Assembly: GCA_037179335.1 (NCBI GenBank) | Contig: JAKZHN010000015.1 | Coordinates: 744,001 to 808,000 of the forward strand | Direction of reading: 5' to 3' | DNA: 64,000 nucleotides | DNA from: Cyclaneusma minus | Lineage: Eukaryota > Ascomycota > Leotiomycetes > Marthamycetales > Marthamycetaceae | Shown: positions 12,481 through 22,835 of the stretch, piece by piece | Layout of the letters: each line of letters starts with the position of its first letter | Position numbering within the stretch: position 1 is the first letter of the stretch | The notes under the pieces: model-generated | Database searches by the model: none | Seen by the model: only the letters and a program-made list of their open reading frames with translations | Told to the model about the DNA's origin: nothing | Translations under genes and position numbers: made by a program

Positions 12481-13438
12481 CCTGCCCTCCGCCAGGCGCA
12501 GCGCAACAGCCAAGCTCCCTTCCGCGCAAACCACACCCTCCTCCTCACCTTCAAAAGCCGACATCCCTCAAAAACCTACCAAGCTGGCACCTTACTGCTT
12601 CAAAAAACAAAAACAAAGCTCCTGCCCAGCTCCCTACAAAACAAGCATAGCTGGCACCTTACTGCCAATCCTACAAACCTACAATTCTACAATTTTCAAG
12701 CCTGCCCCGCCCGCAGCTAGCCAAACAAACAAAAAAAAAGCTGCCAAAATGGAAGGCATTTGGGCATGGAATACATGGATTTGAGTGGATTAAAAGGCAT
12801 AGATTGGGGACCTAGCTACTGGCTACATAGTGGATTGGAACAAAACATTCACCATAAAGAAAAAAACTGCCAGTATTTGAACTAGCGTGGCTGCCTCAGA
12901 CAGCCACATTTAGAATAGCCTTAAAAGGTGTTTGAAGCTCCTTAGAGCTCCATCCCCAGACATGAATACACACCCTTCCTGTCTCAATAGAGTGCTAGCA
13001 CCCTGACCCCGGTGAACCGACAAATTGAAATCTGAACTGTGCTATAGATGCAACTGGGCGATCCGCCGATCTCCTGATATCTCATCATAAGTCACAAGAC
13101 ATAGCAGCAGGCCGCTTGAGCGAACGTGAGATAACCCGAAATTCATTCCTGAATCCTAATCATCTGATTCACTTTCCTCAGCTTCAGCTTGGAATCTTCC
13201 TCAGCCAACTAACCAGTATGCAGACCTCTAGGCTTTCCCATCCCCCCTATGTCTTCACAGAGAAAAACTCCACAAATCCCAAACACACCCCCTCCCAATT
13301 CCCAGTTCCCAGACGCCAATCACCCAAACTTCAGCGCCATTCCATCAATAATCCCAAAACGCCAGCCTCCAACTACCCGAGCTCAGTGCCAATTCTTTGC
13401 ACCACCCATATCCCCACCCTCTCCTGAAATCCGTTAAT
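12450..13438. other. non-coding repeat-derived stretch
   Basis: Return to normal base composition. It holds a minus-strand hairpin GTGGCTG-(7 nt)-CAGCCAC followed by a B-box-like GTTCAAATAC and a T run (about 12,868-12,908), possibly a tRNA-derived relic. It also holds a 34-bp word (12,990-13,023) shared with the solo-LTR-like element at 58.2 kb. ORFs at 13,116 and 13,249 lie in the 3' flank of the next gene and look accidental. Confidence 0.4.
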
Positions 13439-14086
13439 TCACCCACAAATCAAATCCTCCCACTCCCAAAACCTCCTCCGACTCCCCCGAATCGCAAACA
13501 CCAACCCCGCCAACGCCAATTTATCATTCAATTCCACCCACTTTCTTAACTGCGCTTTTGCTTCCCTAAGCGGCCTATTTGCTATATTTTGCAAAACCTG
13601 TAATGACGGAATATCTTTGCTTTCTTGTCCGCGTCCACTAAACTGCTCGCGTTCGTAAGCTAGTCGACGTGCGGTAAAGAAGTCTAAATCGTGTTGCCGA
13701 AACCAGTGGCGTAGGAAGCGTGTGCCGGAATGTGTGGCGCAGGGACAGGGGAGCAGGAGGGCGAAGAGGTTGTGCAGGGTTGTTAGGAGGTTGTTTAATG
13801 TTGTCGAATTTGTGGAAGTGGATTGGCGGGCGGTTGTTAGGGAGGAGGTAGATGGTATTCGGCGGTGGCTTGGTGGGAAGGCGGGAGAGGTGGGTGGAAA
13901 TGCGAAAGAGGAGGGTGAGGGAAGAACGGGGTGGTGTGGTGTGAGAGGACTTTCGCAGTCGGGATCGGTGTCGCGGATGGGTGTGTAGGTCATTCGGGGT
14001 GGGAGGTAGACCATTGGGAAACTGAAGGATGTTTCGAGGGAGCTGGGTGGTTGGGGACTGGGGCGGCGGGATGACATGGTTTTCAT
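13439..14086 (-). CDS. hypothetical protein, 215 aa
   Basis: Single-exon ORF read from ATG at 14,086 to TGA at 13,439. The first half is Pro/Ser/Thr-rich and probably disordered (residues 1-90). The second half looks folded: a Leu-rich segment around 97-112, a charged helix-like stretch around 127-150, and a C-terminus with Trp and basic residues including GSRRRFWEWEDL. A second ATG three codons downstream (MSSRR) is an equally plausible start. I recognise no family. It sits at the edge between the repeat-rich zone and the gene-rich zone, with no gene within 1.9 kb upstream. The opposite-strand ORF at 13,722-13,988 is a shadow. Confidence 0.5.
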   Translation of the reverse strand: MKTMSSRRPSPQPPSSLETSFSFPMVYLPPRMTYTPIRDTDPDCESPLTPHHPVLPSPSSFAFPPTSPAFPPSHRRIPSTSSLTTARQSTSTNSTTLNNLLTTLHNLFALLLPCPCATHSGTRFLRHWFRQHDLDFFTARRLAYEREQFSGRGQESKDIPSLQVLQNIANRPLREAKAQLRKWVELNDKLALAGLVFAIRGSRRRFWEWEDLICG

Positions 14087-15989
14087 TGAGATAGTGTTAT
14101 TAGGTGGTTTGTGGTTGTTGGATGTGTCGAGTTATTTATGAGGGAACTGGGTGTTTGTGTTTCTGGATGAGGTTTCGCTAGTGAGAGGAAGAGGAGAGTC
14201 TCTGCGTCTGAGGTTTCGTAGAAATGGATGAATTATGCTCTTGGGAAATGGAAATATTGAATAAAACTTCCAGGTTATGACGACGGGGCTTGACTTTGGG
14301 ATGGTTCGGACCAGAATTTTGTTCTTCCGTTGGAAGGCATCCGAATAATGATTTGAGAGTTGGGATGAGCTGAAGGAAGCAGATGGCCAAGTGGAGCCAA
14401 GGGATGGTGGAGTTAAGGGATGATTGCGAGAGGCCGGCAAGACTGCTGATCCAGGGTCATGCCATAAATTTCTTGAAACGCGTGGGTATGAGGTCCGGGT
14501 GGAGCGGGTGGATCTTGGGGATAGTCCCCCACATGCGGCTGATCTACATGAGCGGTTTTGAAGCAATAAAGTTTTGAACACATGCCAATCTGATAGCACT
14601 TGAAATCATTCGAGGAAAAGAAGCTCGGGGAATCTCGAATCGGTAAAAGTGTACCTAAATGGTGATTTTGCGAGGGTGGACCTCAGAATGTCAGCTGGGA
14701 TTGTCTCGCGGCCCAGGTACTTTTGCCAAGACCCATCACCAGATCACGGCGAAACAATTCCATTTCCGAAGTTATGTCAGGACGACTTTATGAATCGAAT
14801 GACCTGCATAAAAAAACCCTCCGATCAATTATTAATTTATTTTGGACGTGAAGTGTCGGAGAAATAGTTCAGACGTTCTGGTGACGTGGAGGCCGCGTCA
14901 AAGTGAAGCACAAGCGCGGCGGCTCGGCTCTGCTCCACCAAAGCCCCTATTGTGAGGCATTTCTCTGCCAACCGCAACCACGTTTCCCTTCGAATCCAAA
15001 AAAAGATGCCTACCGGCATTCGACTGCCGAGATCTGTTGAAGCAGATATACATGGAGGGACACATGGTCATTGAAATAAGCTTCTCTCTGCCAAGGTGTC
15101 ACACCGCTTGGCAATCCTTGATTTGTATAGTTGAAGCTATGAGCGGTCTGAGGTGGTAGTACCTTTTTGATCCACGGTGTCAAGGACTCTTGTTTGTCGC
15201 TAGATCGTTTAAAGCGACAGATTTGGCTTTCCTCAGGGTCTAAGATCTGCACTTCGGGTCCTAAGGGGAAGGGTGTGGGTTTATACATTATATAGACCCC
15301 CTTTGTGGCTCCAAATCTGTCGCCCCGCAAAATCAAACCTGGGGTGCATGAAAGAGACGGGGCTCGGGCGAGGATGTGGAAGTTCCGTGATGGCTAAAGT
15401 GCGTCTTTGACTGCTTTTGGGTAGGGATTTGAGTCGAAGTAGCGATATCCGGATCGTCAGGGATCAACTGTTAATAACCGCCCAAGTGGACTACTATGGA
15501 CATGCGACGAAATGACAGCAATCGCACCCAAGCCTCGAGGATGAATGTAATGAGACACTCGCTCACTGAATAACAAGTATCCCTCGACTCACCCCCGTCT
15601 ACCAGCCTCGACGGGGACACTCTCATACCTGAAAAAGCCATCATCTGTGTCAATTTCTTTGCTTTGTGACATTTACATGTGCCAACCCATATATAACAAA
15701 ACCAGATATATCTCATCCGCCTCGTGCTCACCAAATCATTCTAGTGTGTATCGAAACTTGCAAGCAAAGAGCGCACCACACCAACCCTCGAGGATTCGCC
15801 ACGCTCAAAACCATCCGATCCCTACGCAAAAACCCTTCCCCTCCATCCCATGCCTTCGGGTATACAACTTCCATCTTCATCAATTTTTTCGTCTCCTTAG
15901 CTTTATCCAAGACCATGAACATATGAAAAGTTTTAAAAGGAATGAACACTTGTATACTTCTCCAGAAGACCCTATACGCAATCGCCAAA
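14087..15989. other. intergenic region, no gene recognised
   Basis: 1.9 kb of normal composition containing only short ORFs on both strands. The longest that is not an obvious shadow is 108 codons (minus, 15,010-15,336), with no recognisable motif and no clear splice partners. It probably holds the promoter of the gene at 13,439-14,086 and the 3' flank of the Mg2+ transporter gene. Confidence 0.5.
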
Positions 15990-18807
15990 CTAAGCAATCT
16001 TCAAAGCGTAACGAGCATAGAGGAACAAGCCAACACCGAAGATGAACAAGCCCGCCGTGATACTCCAGAACCACGCCAAGTTGCCCTGATACTCCTGGCC
16101 CGGCACCCACACGTTCATACCCCAAAGACCAGTAACGACGTTCATAGGGAGTACGATGGTACCCAGCACGGTTAGACGACCGAGGACGTCTGCGGTTCGT
16201 TCTTGGCGCTCGTTCATGCGGATGTTGATTTGGGCGAGGTAGTTGCCGTGAGAGCGAGCGAGGATTCTAATAAATTCCACCTGTTAGCATGTCATCCACG
16301 TAAAACAACGCAAGCCAGAGACGAGAAGGATAGAGAAGAAATGGCAACACATACTTCTCATAATGCGACAAATTCCCCGTCATAGTCACAATATGATCCT
16401 GAATATCACCCAGATAGAGCCCAATCTCGCTCCTCGGCGCAACCTCCCAATGCTCATTGCATCGTTTCGCAAAGCCCTTGATAACATCTGCCTTATTTCC
16501 CAGCAAACGGTACAGCCCCATAACCTTCTTTCTGCAATCACCCACCCTCCTCAACATATCTCCGCCGCTTTCTCCGCTTGTGCCATCACCAGCTTCGCTC
16601 TTTTTCTCATTCCCGCTATTACTGTCATCTTCTTCGCTAGAATGAAGCTTCAAGATTGCCGCATCGATATCGTCGACTTCATCTTCGATGGTCTGGATTA
16701 GCGGTGCGAAAACGTCGGTGATGTCGTCGATGATGGCGTAGGAGATCCAGTCGGAGGAGAGGACGAGGTAGTCTTTCAACTGGCGAATCCGGCGGCGAAC
16801 GTTGGCAGGGTGGGGGGTGAGGCTGAAGTGGAAACTGATTACGCCTTCGCGGAAGACCACCACGTACATGTTCACGGGCTCGAGGAAATCTTCGTTGCTC
16901 ATGTCTTGCTCAAAAGAGCGGTAGGACACAAAGTAGTAGTTCCGGAACAACTCGACCTTCTCGCGAGCTTCTTGCATCATGATGTCTTCCGCAGTCAAAG
17001 GATGGATTCCAAACGTCTTGGAGAGAACTTTCATCTCGGCATCGGTGGGTGATAGTACATCTAGCCACCAGATCGGTCGGTCACCGTAGCGTTTGGGTTT
17101 CTCGCCCTTTGGGCTTGTCAATTCGGGATGGTTGCGGCTGACGGGCGTGGCGGAACCGGAATCTCGGTCTCCTCGGGAGGCAGACCGGTCGTGGAGTCGC
17201 TGGCTTTCGGAAATGGAGGCAACGCGGGATTGGGGGGGTGGAGAAGTAACAGGCGCCACTGATCCAGCGCGTGTTGGTGCTCTGGACCCCCCGTTTTGTC
17301 CAGGAGTATGACGCAGATACGACGCATCGCGACCTGATTCTTCATCAGACTCTTCGGACTCGGAGTCGCTTAGTTCCGGGGGGTCTGGGACAAATAGCTC
17401 CCTGAAAGTGCCGCCCTGGGCCAACTCTGAGATAGTTTGACTGTGGATCGTGCTTTGGAACTCCTCGTTGAAGTACGTAAATCGATATGGAGCATCATCT
17501 TCTGCACGATGCCATCCTCTGTGAATAGGTCGTAATCGTCCGCTGACCAACTGAGGTTCCACGACTTTCTTGGCCCCTTCACCACTGCGGCCTTCTTTTT
17601 CGAATCGACTCCACTCATCGAGCACAGACAAGTCGGGCCATTTACCTCTTCGTCTTCTCGGACCACGTCGGGTAGCACCATTGTGGCGCGCATTCAGGTC
17701 ATCTTCGCCCAACTCCGAAAGATCTTCAGTAGGGAAGCAAACATCCTCTTCGGCTTGTAAAGCTATGGTGTTTCGTCTCTGGAGATTTCTGTCCACGGTT
17801 GGACTACCAGCCCAGGAGCTATCTCTAACCGCGCTTTCATCAAATGATTGTATTCCTTGAGCCAAGTCGTTCCTTTCCATCATATCACCAAAGTCCAGGT
17901 CCGGGTTTGGTGTCGTAGGTTCCAGAGTCGGGCTTCCCGGCACAGATGGAGGATAGTTGACATTGTAGGTATCATTATCTGGCCATGGAGAACCAGAAGG
18001 TTTATCAAATATTGTCTTTTTGTTAGTCGACGAAATGCTCGACTCTCGACGATGCCTTGATACGTGTCGGCTACCTCTGCGCTCGTTATTGCGGGCTTCC
18101 ATTGCGAAGACGGCAGCGGAACTCTTTGATCGTACGGAGGTAGGCAGGAGTGGTGCTCTCTCGTCGACCACATCATCCATCTCCTGGCGTTCGTTGGTAT
18201 CCCGAGTGGAAGTTCTCTGTCGATTCAAACTCTCGGTCGATTTCCTCATATTTGAATACGACTGGCCATAGTGCGAGCCGGGTAGGAAGCCGCTTGTTGC
18301 CATCACCGATCCTCGTCGGGCCCTGAGCGGTTGTTGATCTCTGTCGGAGAGATGTTAGTTGTTATGTTCAAGGTTTGAAGCTATGATCCGACGGCGCTCA
18401 AAAGCAAAATGCACTCCGTACCTGTGATCCAATAGGGCCTCGCTCTCCAGCGACGTATTGGAGTGGTTCTGGTTCCGGCCCTGGATTCTATAGAAGCTCG
18501 ATCGCGCATTGTTCTGCTCGTTCAGATTGCGGCTCGACTGGGAGGTCTCGGGCATACCCTCGCCATCCTCGGAAGGGTCCATTGCAAAGGACTGTCGTCG
18601 CTTCTTGGACTTCTTGCCACCGCGATGGTTGCGCTTCTTCTTGGCAGGCCCCTGCGATGTGGAGGCATCCAGTCGCAGGGTGGCAGTGGAGTTTCCAAGA
18701 TTGCCATCGGTATGCAGACTCTGAATAGCAGTGGGCTCTGGGCGGACGGGCTGGTCGTTATCGGAGGACTGTGGAGGGGGACCTCGTGGTGGGAATGGCT
18801 GCGACAT
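15990..18807 (-). CDS. MNR2: CorA-family Mg2+ transporter, MNR2/ALR type
   Basis: Three exons on the minus strand: 18,807-18,422, 18,340-16,355 and 16,266-15,990, giving 882 aa in frame. Intron 1 (81 bp) has GTACGG and CTAAC...GACAG; intron 2 (88 bp) has GTATGT and CTAAC...TTAG. The long N-terminus is cytosolic and disordered, with a basic KKKRNHRGGKKSKKRR patch near residue 60. The CorA domain follows (PIWWLDVLSPTD, then IHPLTAEDI). The C-terminus has two membrane helices, about 824-841 and 855-876. The first ends in the GMN signature (840-842) that forms the pore entrance. By homology it moves Mg2+ across the vacuolar or plasma membrane; the long N-terminal extension fits the vacuolar Mnr2 branch better than bacterial-type CorA. 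Family assignment is secure; the exact membrane is inferred. Confidence 0.92.
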
Positions 18808-20465
18808 GATTGGGATGGGAAGCTTGGCCAGCTATATGTCGGCGATAATGGGGAGACTTGTTAGTGGAGTGATAGCGGTCACAGGACCCGGCCAACTGGG
18901 GCAATTGACAGGCGGACTCTCAATACTGGCTATTGGCCGGGATCGATGATGCAGACGTCGCGCGGTGTAGTGTAAAAAGGTTGCGACGGAGCGAAGCGGA
19001 GGAGAGAGTTGGTTTGACTCGAACTCTCCAGCTCGGACACTTGTTGCCGACTTTCTTTGCTGTGGCACGCTAAAGTGGGCTGGTGTCCCCAAGCCAAAGA
19101 AACTACAGCCCCCGTCGCACCACCAGCACATGCATCAAGTGTCCCTGAGGAGAATTACCACCGCCAAGCCTCCACTAAAAAAATTGCATGTCCGGATTGA
19201 ACCCATCAAGAGCCAAGCCGGGCACGATTTTAATATGAAGATTAACAGTCTGACTAGCGAGGCTTGGAGTGAAGCAGCAGCCGGACAAGAACCTCGACAC
19301 ATGGGGAAGATAACAATCCGATTTCCCGCAAGATACAAACCCCATGCATGAAGAAATGGCTACAACGACCATCCCTGCTATCTGGAAAACCGGCACCGAC
19401 AATATCGTAAAAAATGCGTCATCTCACCTTTTAATCTACTGGTGCCAGCGCTGTCGCGTGCTCGACTGCCGCTTTGAGTCTAGTCTACACAGTGCGTTAA
19501 TGACAAGACTTGGGATGTAGGAGACACTACTTATCTGCAAACTTTACAATGAATTAATGAAGATAAACATTTTACATTGCTCGTTATTCGAATTCACGTC
19601 ACTTTGAAAAATAATGAGCATACGGCATTGGAGGGTATGACTTCGAATTGGATGCTTTGCGGTAGTAGCTGAGACAGACAAAGAACCCTTTTCCAAACTC
19701 GAGCTGTAGAACGTCTTACTGCAAATGACATCCACAACCAAGCTCATTGCAATGGCTCGAATTCAGTTTAAAGAGGCATTGCTTTCAGAGGTCACGACAT
19801 GCTTCTCCCACCAAACAAAGCCATTGTCGAAAATCTTGAAACTGCCCTGCTTTTGTCCCCCGATATGACCATCCATTGTTCAAGGAAGCTTCTCGAACCA
19901 CAACCCAAGACATTCTCTGACATCCTATGGCGAAGTGAAAGAGCCTGATACTAACTTTCAGCTTTCACAAAGCATTCTCTCCAAGCCGTCGAGGCTACTA
20001 TATTGTCAATAATGACTCTGAAGCAAACGACCTTCGAAGATGAGCCACTAAAACTCAGATTTCCGTCCGAGCAGGCTTCCGGATACCATCCCCGGCTCTT
20101 CCTCAACACAAAGTCATTGTCCTCGCCCTGTTTCAACATGGAATCATGTCGACCGACCCGGATCCTGACTCAGGTGGGGGCTGAGCGCGAACATAGCCAA
20201 GAATAACCACAACTCAAAGGCAGAACGTCGAGGGGAATATGTGAGCACTGACTGTGAACAGAGATATGAACAGAGAGAGAATAGCAATACAGAGCCCTTC
20301 CGATTGTCTATATCTTCTCAGGAAATCCGAGCGATTTTCAAATATTCTTTCCATACACACACTCTCTCTCTCCCCCTCCTCACACACACACATACACAGC
20401 TACACACTACAAACCTTAAAATAACCCACTAACAACACCCCCAACAAACCCTCAACATCGCCACC
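18808..20465. other. divergent intergenic region
   Basis: 1.66 kb between the divergently transcribed Mg2+ transporter and the acidic orphan gene. It should hold both promoters. I see no gene, repeat or known operator apart from the pyrimidine/CA tract annotated at 20,356-20,410. Confidence 0.5.
20356..20410 (+). promoter_or_regulatory. CT/CA-rich tract upstream of orphan gene
   Basis: Alternating CACACA, CTCTCTCTCCCCCTCCTC and CACACACACATACACA blocks lie 55-110 bp before the ATG at 20,466. Pyrimidine-rich tracts of this kind are common at transcription starts of filamentous fungal genes. Confidence 0.4.
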
Positions 20466-20948
20466 ATGGCTCGCACCCAGGCCTATCTCAACCCTGAGAT
20501 CGGAAGCACCCGCCGCAACAAGCTCGTCAACCGCGGCCGCCACGAGCGCCGCAACGCCGGTACCACGCTCTCTCTGTCTCGACAACGTGGTGCTCCATGG
20601 TCTCGGAACTCGCGCTCAATGAAGGAGTCTCCCCACTCCCAGAAGTCGCGGGATCGCCGAGACGCCACGCGGTCGCTGGCTTCTTACCGACGGGAGGCCG
20701 AGGCCGAGTCTGACGACGCAGAGGAAGAGCTGGCTCTTCTGACTGTCGAAGCGGTTGACGAGTCGCAAGACCAAGTTGACGAACCTCTGCCGCCACTGGA
20801 AGAAGACGAAGGTGAGTGTCTCCCGGTAGAGGACGAGCTTATCGACGCCGATGAGCTTGTCGACGACGATGAGCTTGTCGACGACGATGAGCTTGTGCAC
20901 GACGCCACCGCCGATGACGACCTCGACGTGGTTGTCTGGGAGGACTAG
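20466..20948 (+). CDS. acidic-tailed orphan protein, 160 aa
   Basis: Single-exon ORF with a strong start context (GCCACCATGG). The N-terminal half is basic and Arg/Ser-rich (residues 1-75). The C-terminal half is highly acidic and holds three near-identical DELVDD-type units (about residues 125-145) coded by a short tandem DNA repeat of GACGAGCTTGTCGAC type. Such basic-then-acidic layouts occur in chromatin and RNA-binding proteins and in histone chaperones, but no domain is recognisable and I assign no function. The gene ends 30 bp before the damaged sequence around the assembly gap, so its 3' flank is unreliable. Confidence 0.55.
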   Translation: MARTQAYLNPEIGSTRRNKLVNRGRHERRNAGTTLSLSRQRGAPWSRNSRSMKESPHSQKSRDRRDATRSLASYRREAEAESDDAEEELALLTVEAVDESQDQVDEPLPPLEEDEGECLPVEDELIDADELVDDDELVDDDELVHDATADDDLDVVVWED

Positions 20949-20978
20949 GTAGCTGGCTGCCCTCGTCCTCCGCCCTGT

Positions 20979-21088
20979 GGCCTGTCCGGAGCTTGTCTCT
21001 GGAACACCCTGCCGCTTTTATTTTGTCATTGTGTTTTCGTTAGACTGAGCTGGCTGGGTTTTTCGGTAGGGTAGGGAGGCGTAACGGC

Positions 21089-21139
<51 letters not shown>

Positions 21140-21180
21140 GGTTTTGTGTTTTGTTTTGTTGGGTTTTGGGGGCGGCATGG
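20979..21180. repeat. left flank of gap, low-quality duplicate
   Basis: From GGCCTGTCCGGAGC through a T run of about 44 to GCGGCATGG this matches, in order, the segment at 21,541-21,745 on the other side of the gap. The differences are mostly homopolymer-length and G/T changes. Confidence 0.8.
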
Positions 21181-21234
21181 AAAAAAATAAAAAAAATTTT
21201 TAATTTTTTTGGTTTTTTTTGCCTGAAAAAATAA

Positions 21235-21536
21235 NNNNNNNNNNNNNNNNNNNNNNNNNNNNNNNNNNNNNNNNNNNNNNNNNNNNNNNNNNNNNNNNNN
21301 NNNNNNNNNNNNNNNNNNNNNNNNNNNNNNNNNNNNNNNNNNNNNNNNNNNNNNNNNNNNNNNNNNNNNNNNNNNNNNNNNNNNNNNNNNNNNNNNNNNN
21401 NNNNNNNNNNNNNNNNNNNNNNNNNNNNNNNNNNNNNNNNNNNNNNNNNNNNNNNNNNNNNNNNNNNNNNNNNNNNNNNNNNNNNNNNNNNNNNNNNNNN
21501 NNNNNNNNNNNNNNNNNNNNNNNNNNNNNNNNNNNN
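21235..21536. other. assembly gap (302 N)
   Basis: Run of 302 undefined bases. ORFs drawn across it are artefacts. Confidence 0.99.
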
Positions 21537-21540
21537 CCCG

Positions 21541-21652
21541 GGGGCCTGTCCGGTGCTTTTCACTGGACAACCCGGCCGCTTTTTTTTTGTCATTGTTTTT
21601 TCGTTTGACTGGGGGGGGTGGGTTTTTGGGTTGGGTTGGGTGGGGTAACGGG

Positions 21653-21686
<34 letters not shown>

Positions 21687-21745
21687 TTTGTTTGTTTGTT
21701 CACGGAGTTTGGAGTTTGGTTTGGTTGGGTTTTCGGGCAGGCATG
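21541..21745. repeat. right flank of gap, duplicate of left flank
   Basis: GGGGCCTGTCCGGTGC, then TTTTGTCATTG, then GGGGTAACGGGGCC, then a T run (21,656-21,685), then GGTTGGGTTTTCGGGCAGGCATGG. The order is the same as in 20,979-21,180. Confidence 0.8.
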
Positions 21746-21984
21746 GACAGACAGTCTAGAACTTGTTCAATTTGTAGGAGTTTTGGCGCAGGCTAATTGT
21801 CAGGCAGGTTGGAAATTGTGGAGGAGTTTGGAGTTTGGAGTTTAGGGTTAAGGGAGATTGTATGAGCAAATGAACATTCGGCTTTGCGCTAAGTATCAAT
21901 TTTCCACACTGTGTTTCCTTTTACCTCATGAGAGTTTGTGATCTTGATGATGATGACAAGAACAGGCACCGTGTACAGTAACGA

Positions 21985-22425
21985 GCTTATTCAAGTCGAA
22001 CTTGGAGTTGAAGATCAAGCTGCTAAGATGAAGCTGTCATTTGTCAAGTTGAGGTTGCGCTTGGAGCTTGGCTTGAACCCGAAGCTGAAGCTGCCAATTT
22101 TGGAGTTATCAAGTTGAAGTTGTCAAGTTGAAGTTGGGCTTGGAGTTGGGCTTGAAGTTGAAGTTGAAGCTGCCAGGTTGAAGTAAGTTGCGCTTGAACC
22201 TGAACCTGAAGGTACCAAGCTGAAGTTACGCTTGAGCTTAAAATTGAAGCTGACGAGTCGGAGCTGCCGAGTTGAACTTTTCAAGTTGAGATTGCCAACT
22301 TGAAGTTACGCTTGAACCCAAGTTGAAGCTGCCAAGTTGAAGCTAAGCTGTCAAGATGAAGTTGCGCTTGAAGTTGCTCAACTCAAGTTCCGCTTTAAAG
22401 TTGAAGGTGCAAAGTTGAACTTGCC
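21985..22425. repeat. degenerate GAAGTT/AAGTTG satellite
   Basis: About 440 bp built from variants of AAGTTGAAGTTG, GAAGCTGCC and GCGCTTGAA in loose tandem order (for example GGGCTTGAAGTTGAAGTTG). The hexamer periodicity is imperfect, and no long ORF runs through the array. It begins about 240 bp right of the gap-flank duplicate. Confidence 0.8.
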
Positions 22426-22835
22426 AATAGCAGCGTGACAATGAAATCATGATGACAATTAACAATAGCATGTTCTCGGCCAAGCCCAGGTATGATGCTG
22501 TGGTTTTGGAAGATACTGACAAGTTGAAGAGCAGGATTTTGGGATACTGCACAGGGAATTAGGAGTTCGCAAGTTTGAGATGTTAGAAGACGAGACGGCT
22601 TGCTGAATGACAGCGATCGCCTGGTTAAATTCAGAAAGGAGCATGGCGGAGGTGGCAGATGGAAATTGGAAAGATATTTGAAATTTGGTGTGTGAGATAC
22701 CTAGGTACCATACTGCCCAATACACTGACAACCCCCTATCCTCACCCTTGGAGCCACATCCCAGTGAAAAACAGAACTTTTGACTTGCAGAATACAGCGT
22801 AGATGAGAACTGCAATTCCCGTAGCGATCAACGCG
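22426..22835. other. 3' flank of SDR gene, nothing recognised
   Basis: Short ORFs only (minus, 22,343-22,815), overlapping the satellite edge; none has a recognisable motif. Confidence 0.4.

Noticed and set aside
11927..12784. Several overlapping ORFs on both strands, 108-133 codons
   Set aside because: They lie in direct repeats, overlap in different frames and show no domain.
14837..15336. Two adjoining minus-strand ORFs that might form a spliced gene
   Set aside because: The ORFs overlap by 10 bp, no splice pair joins them in frame and no motif is recognisable.
21018..21608. ORFs spanning the N run
   Set aside because: Created by undefined bases and poly-T.
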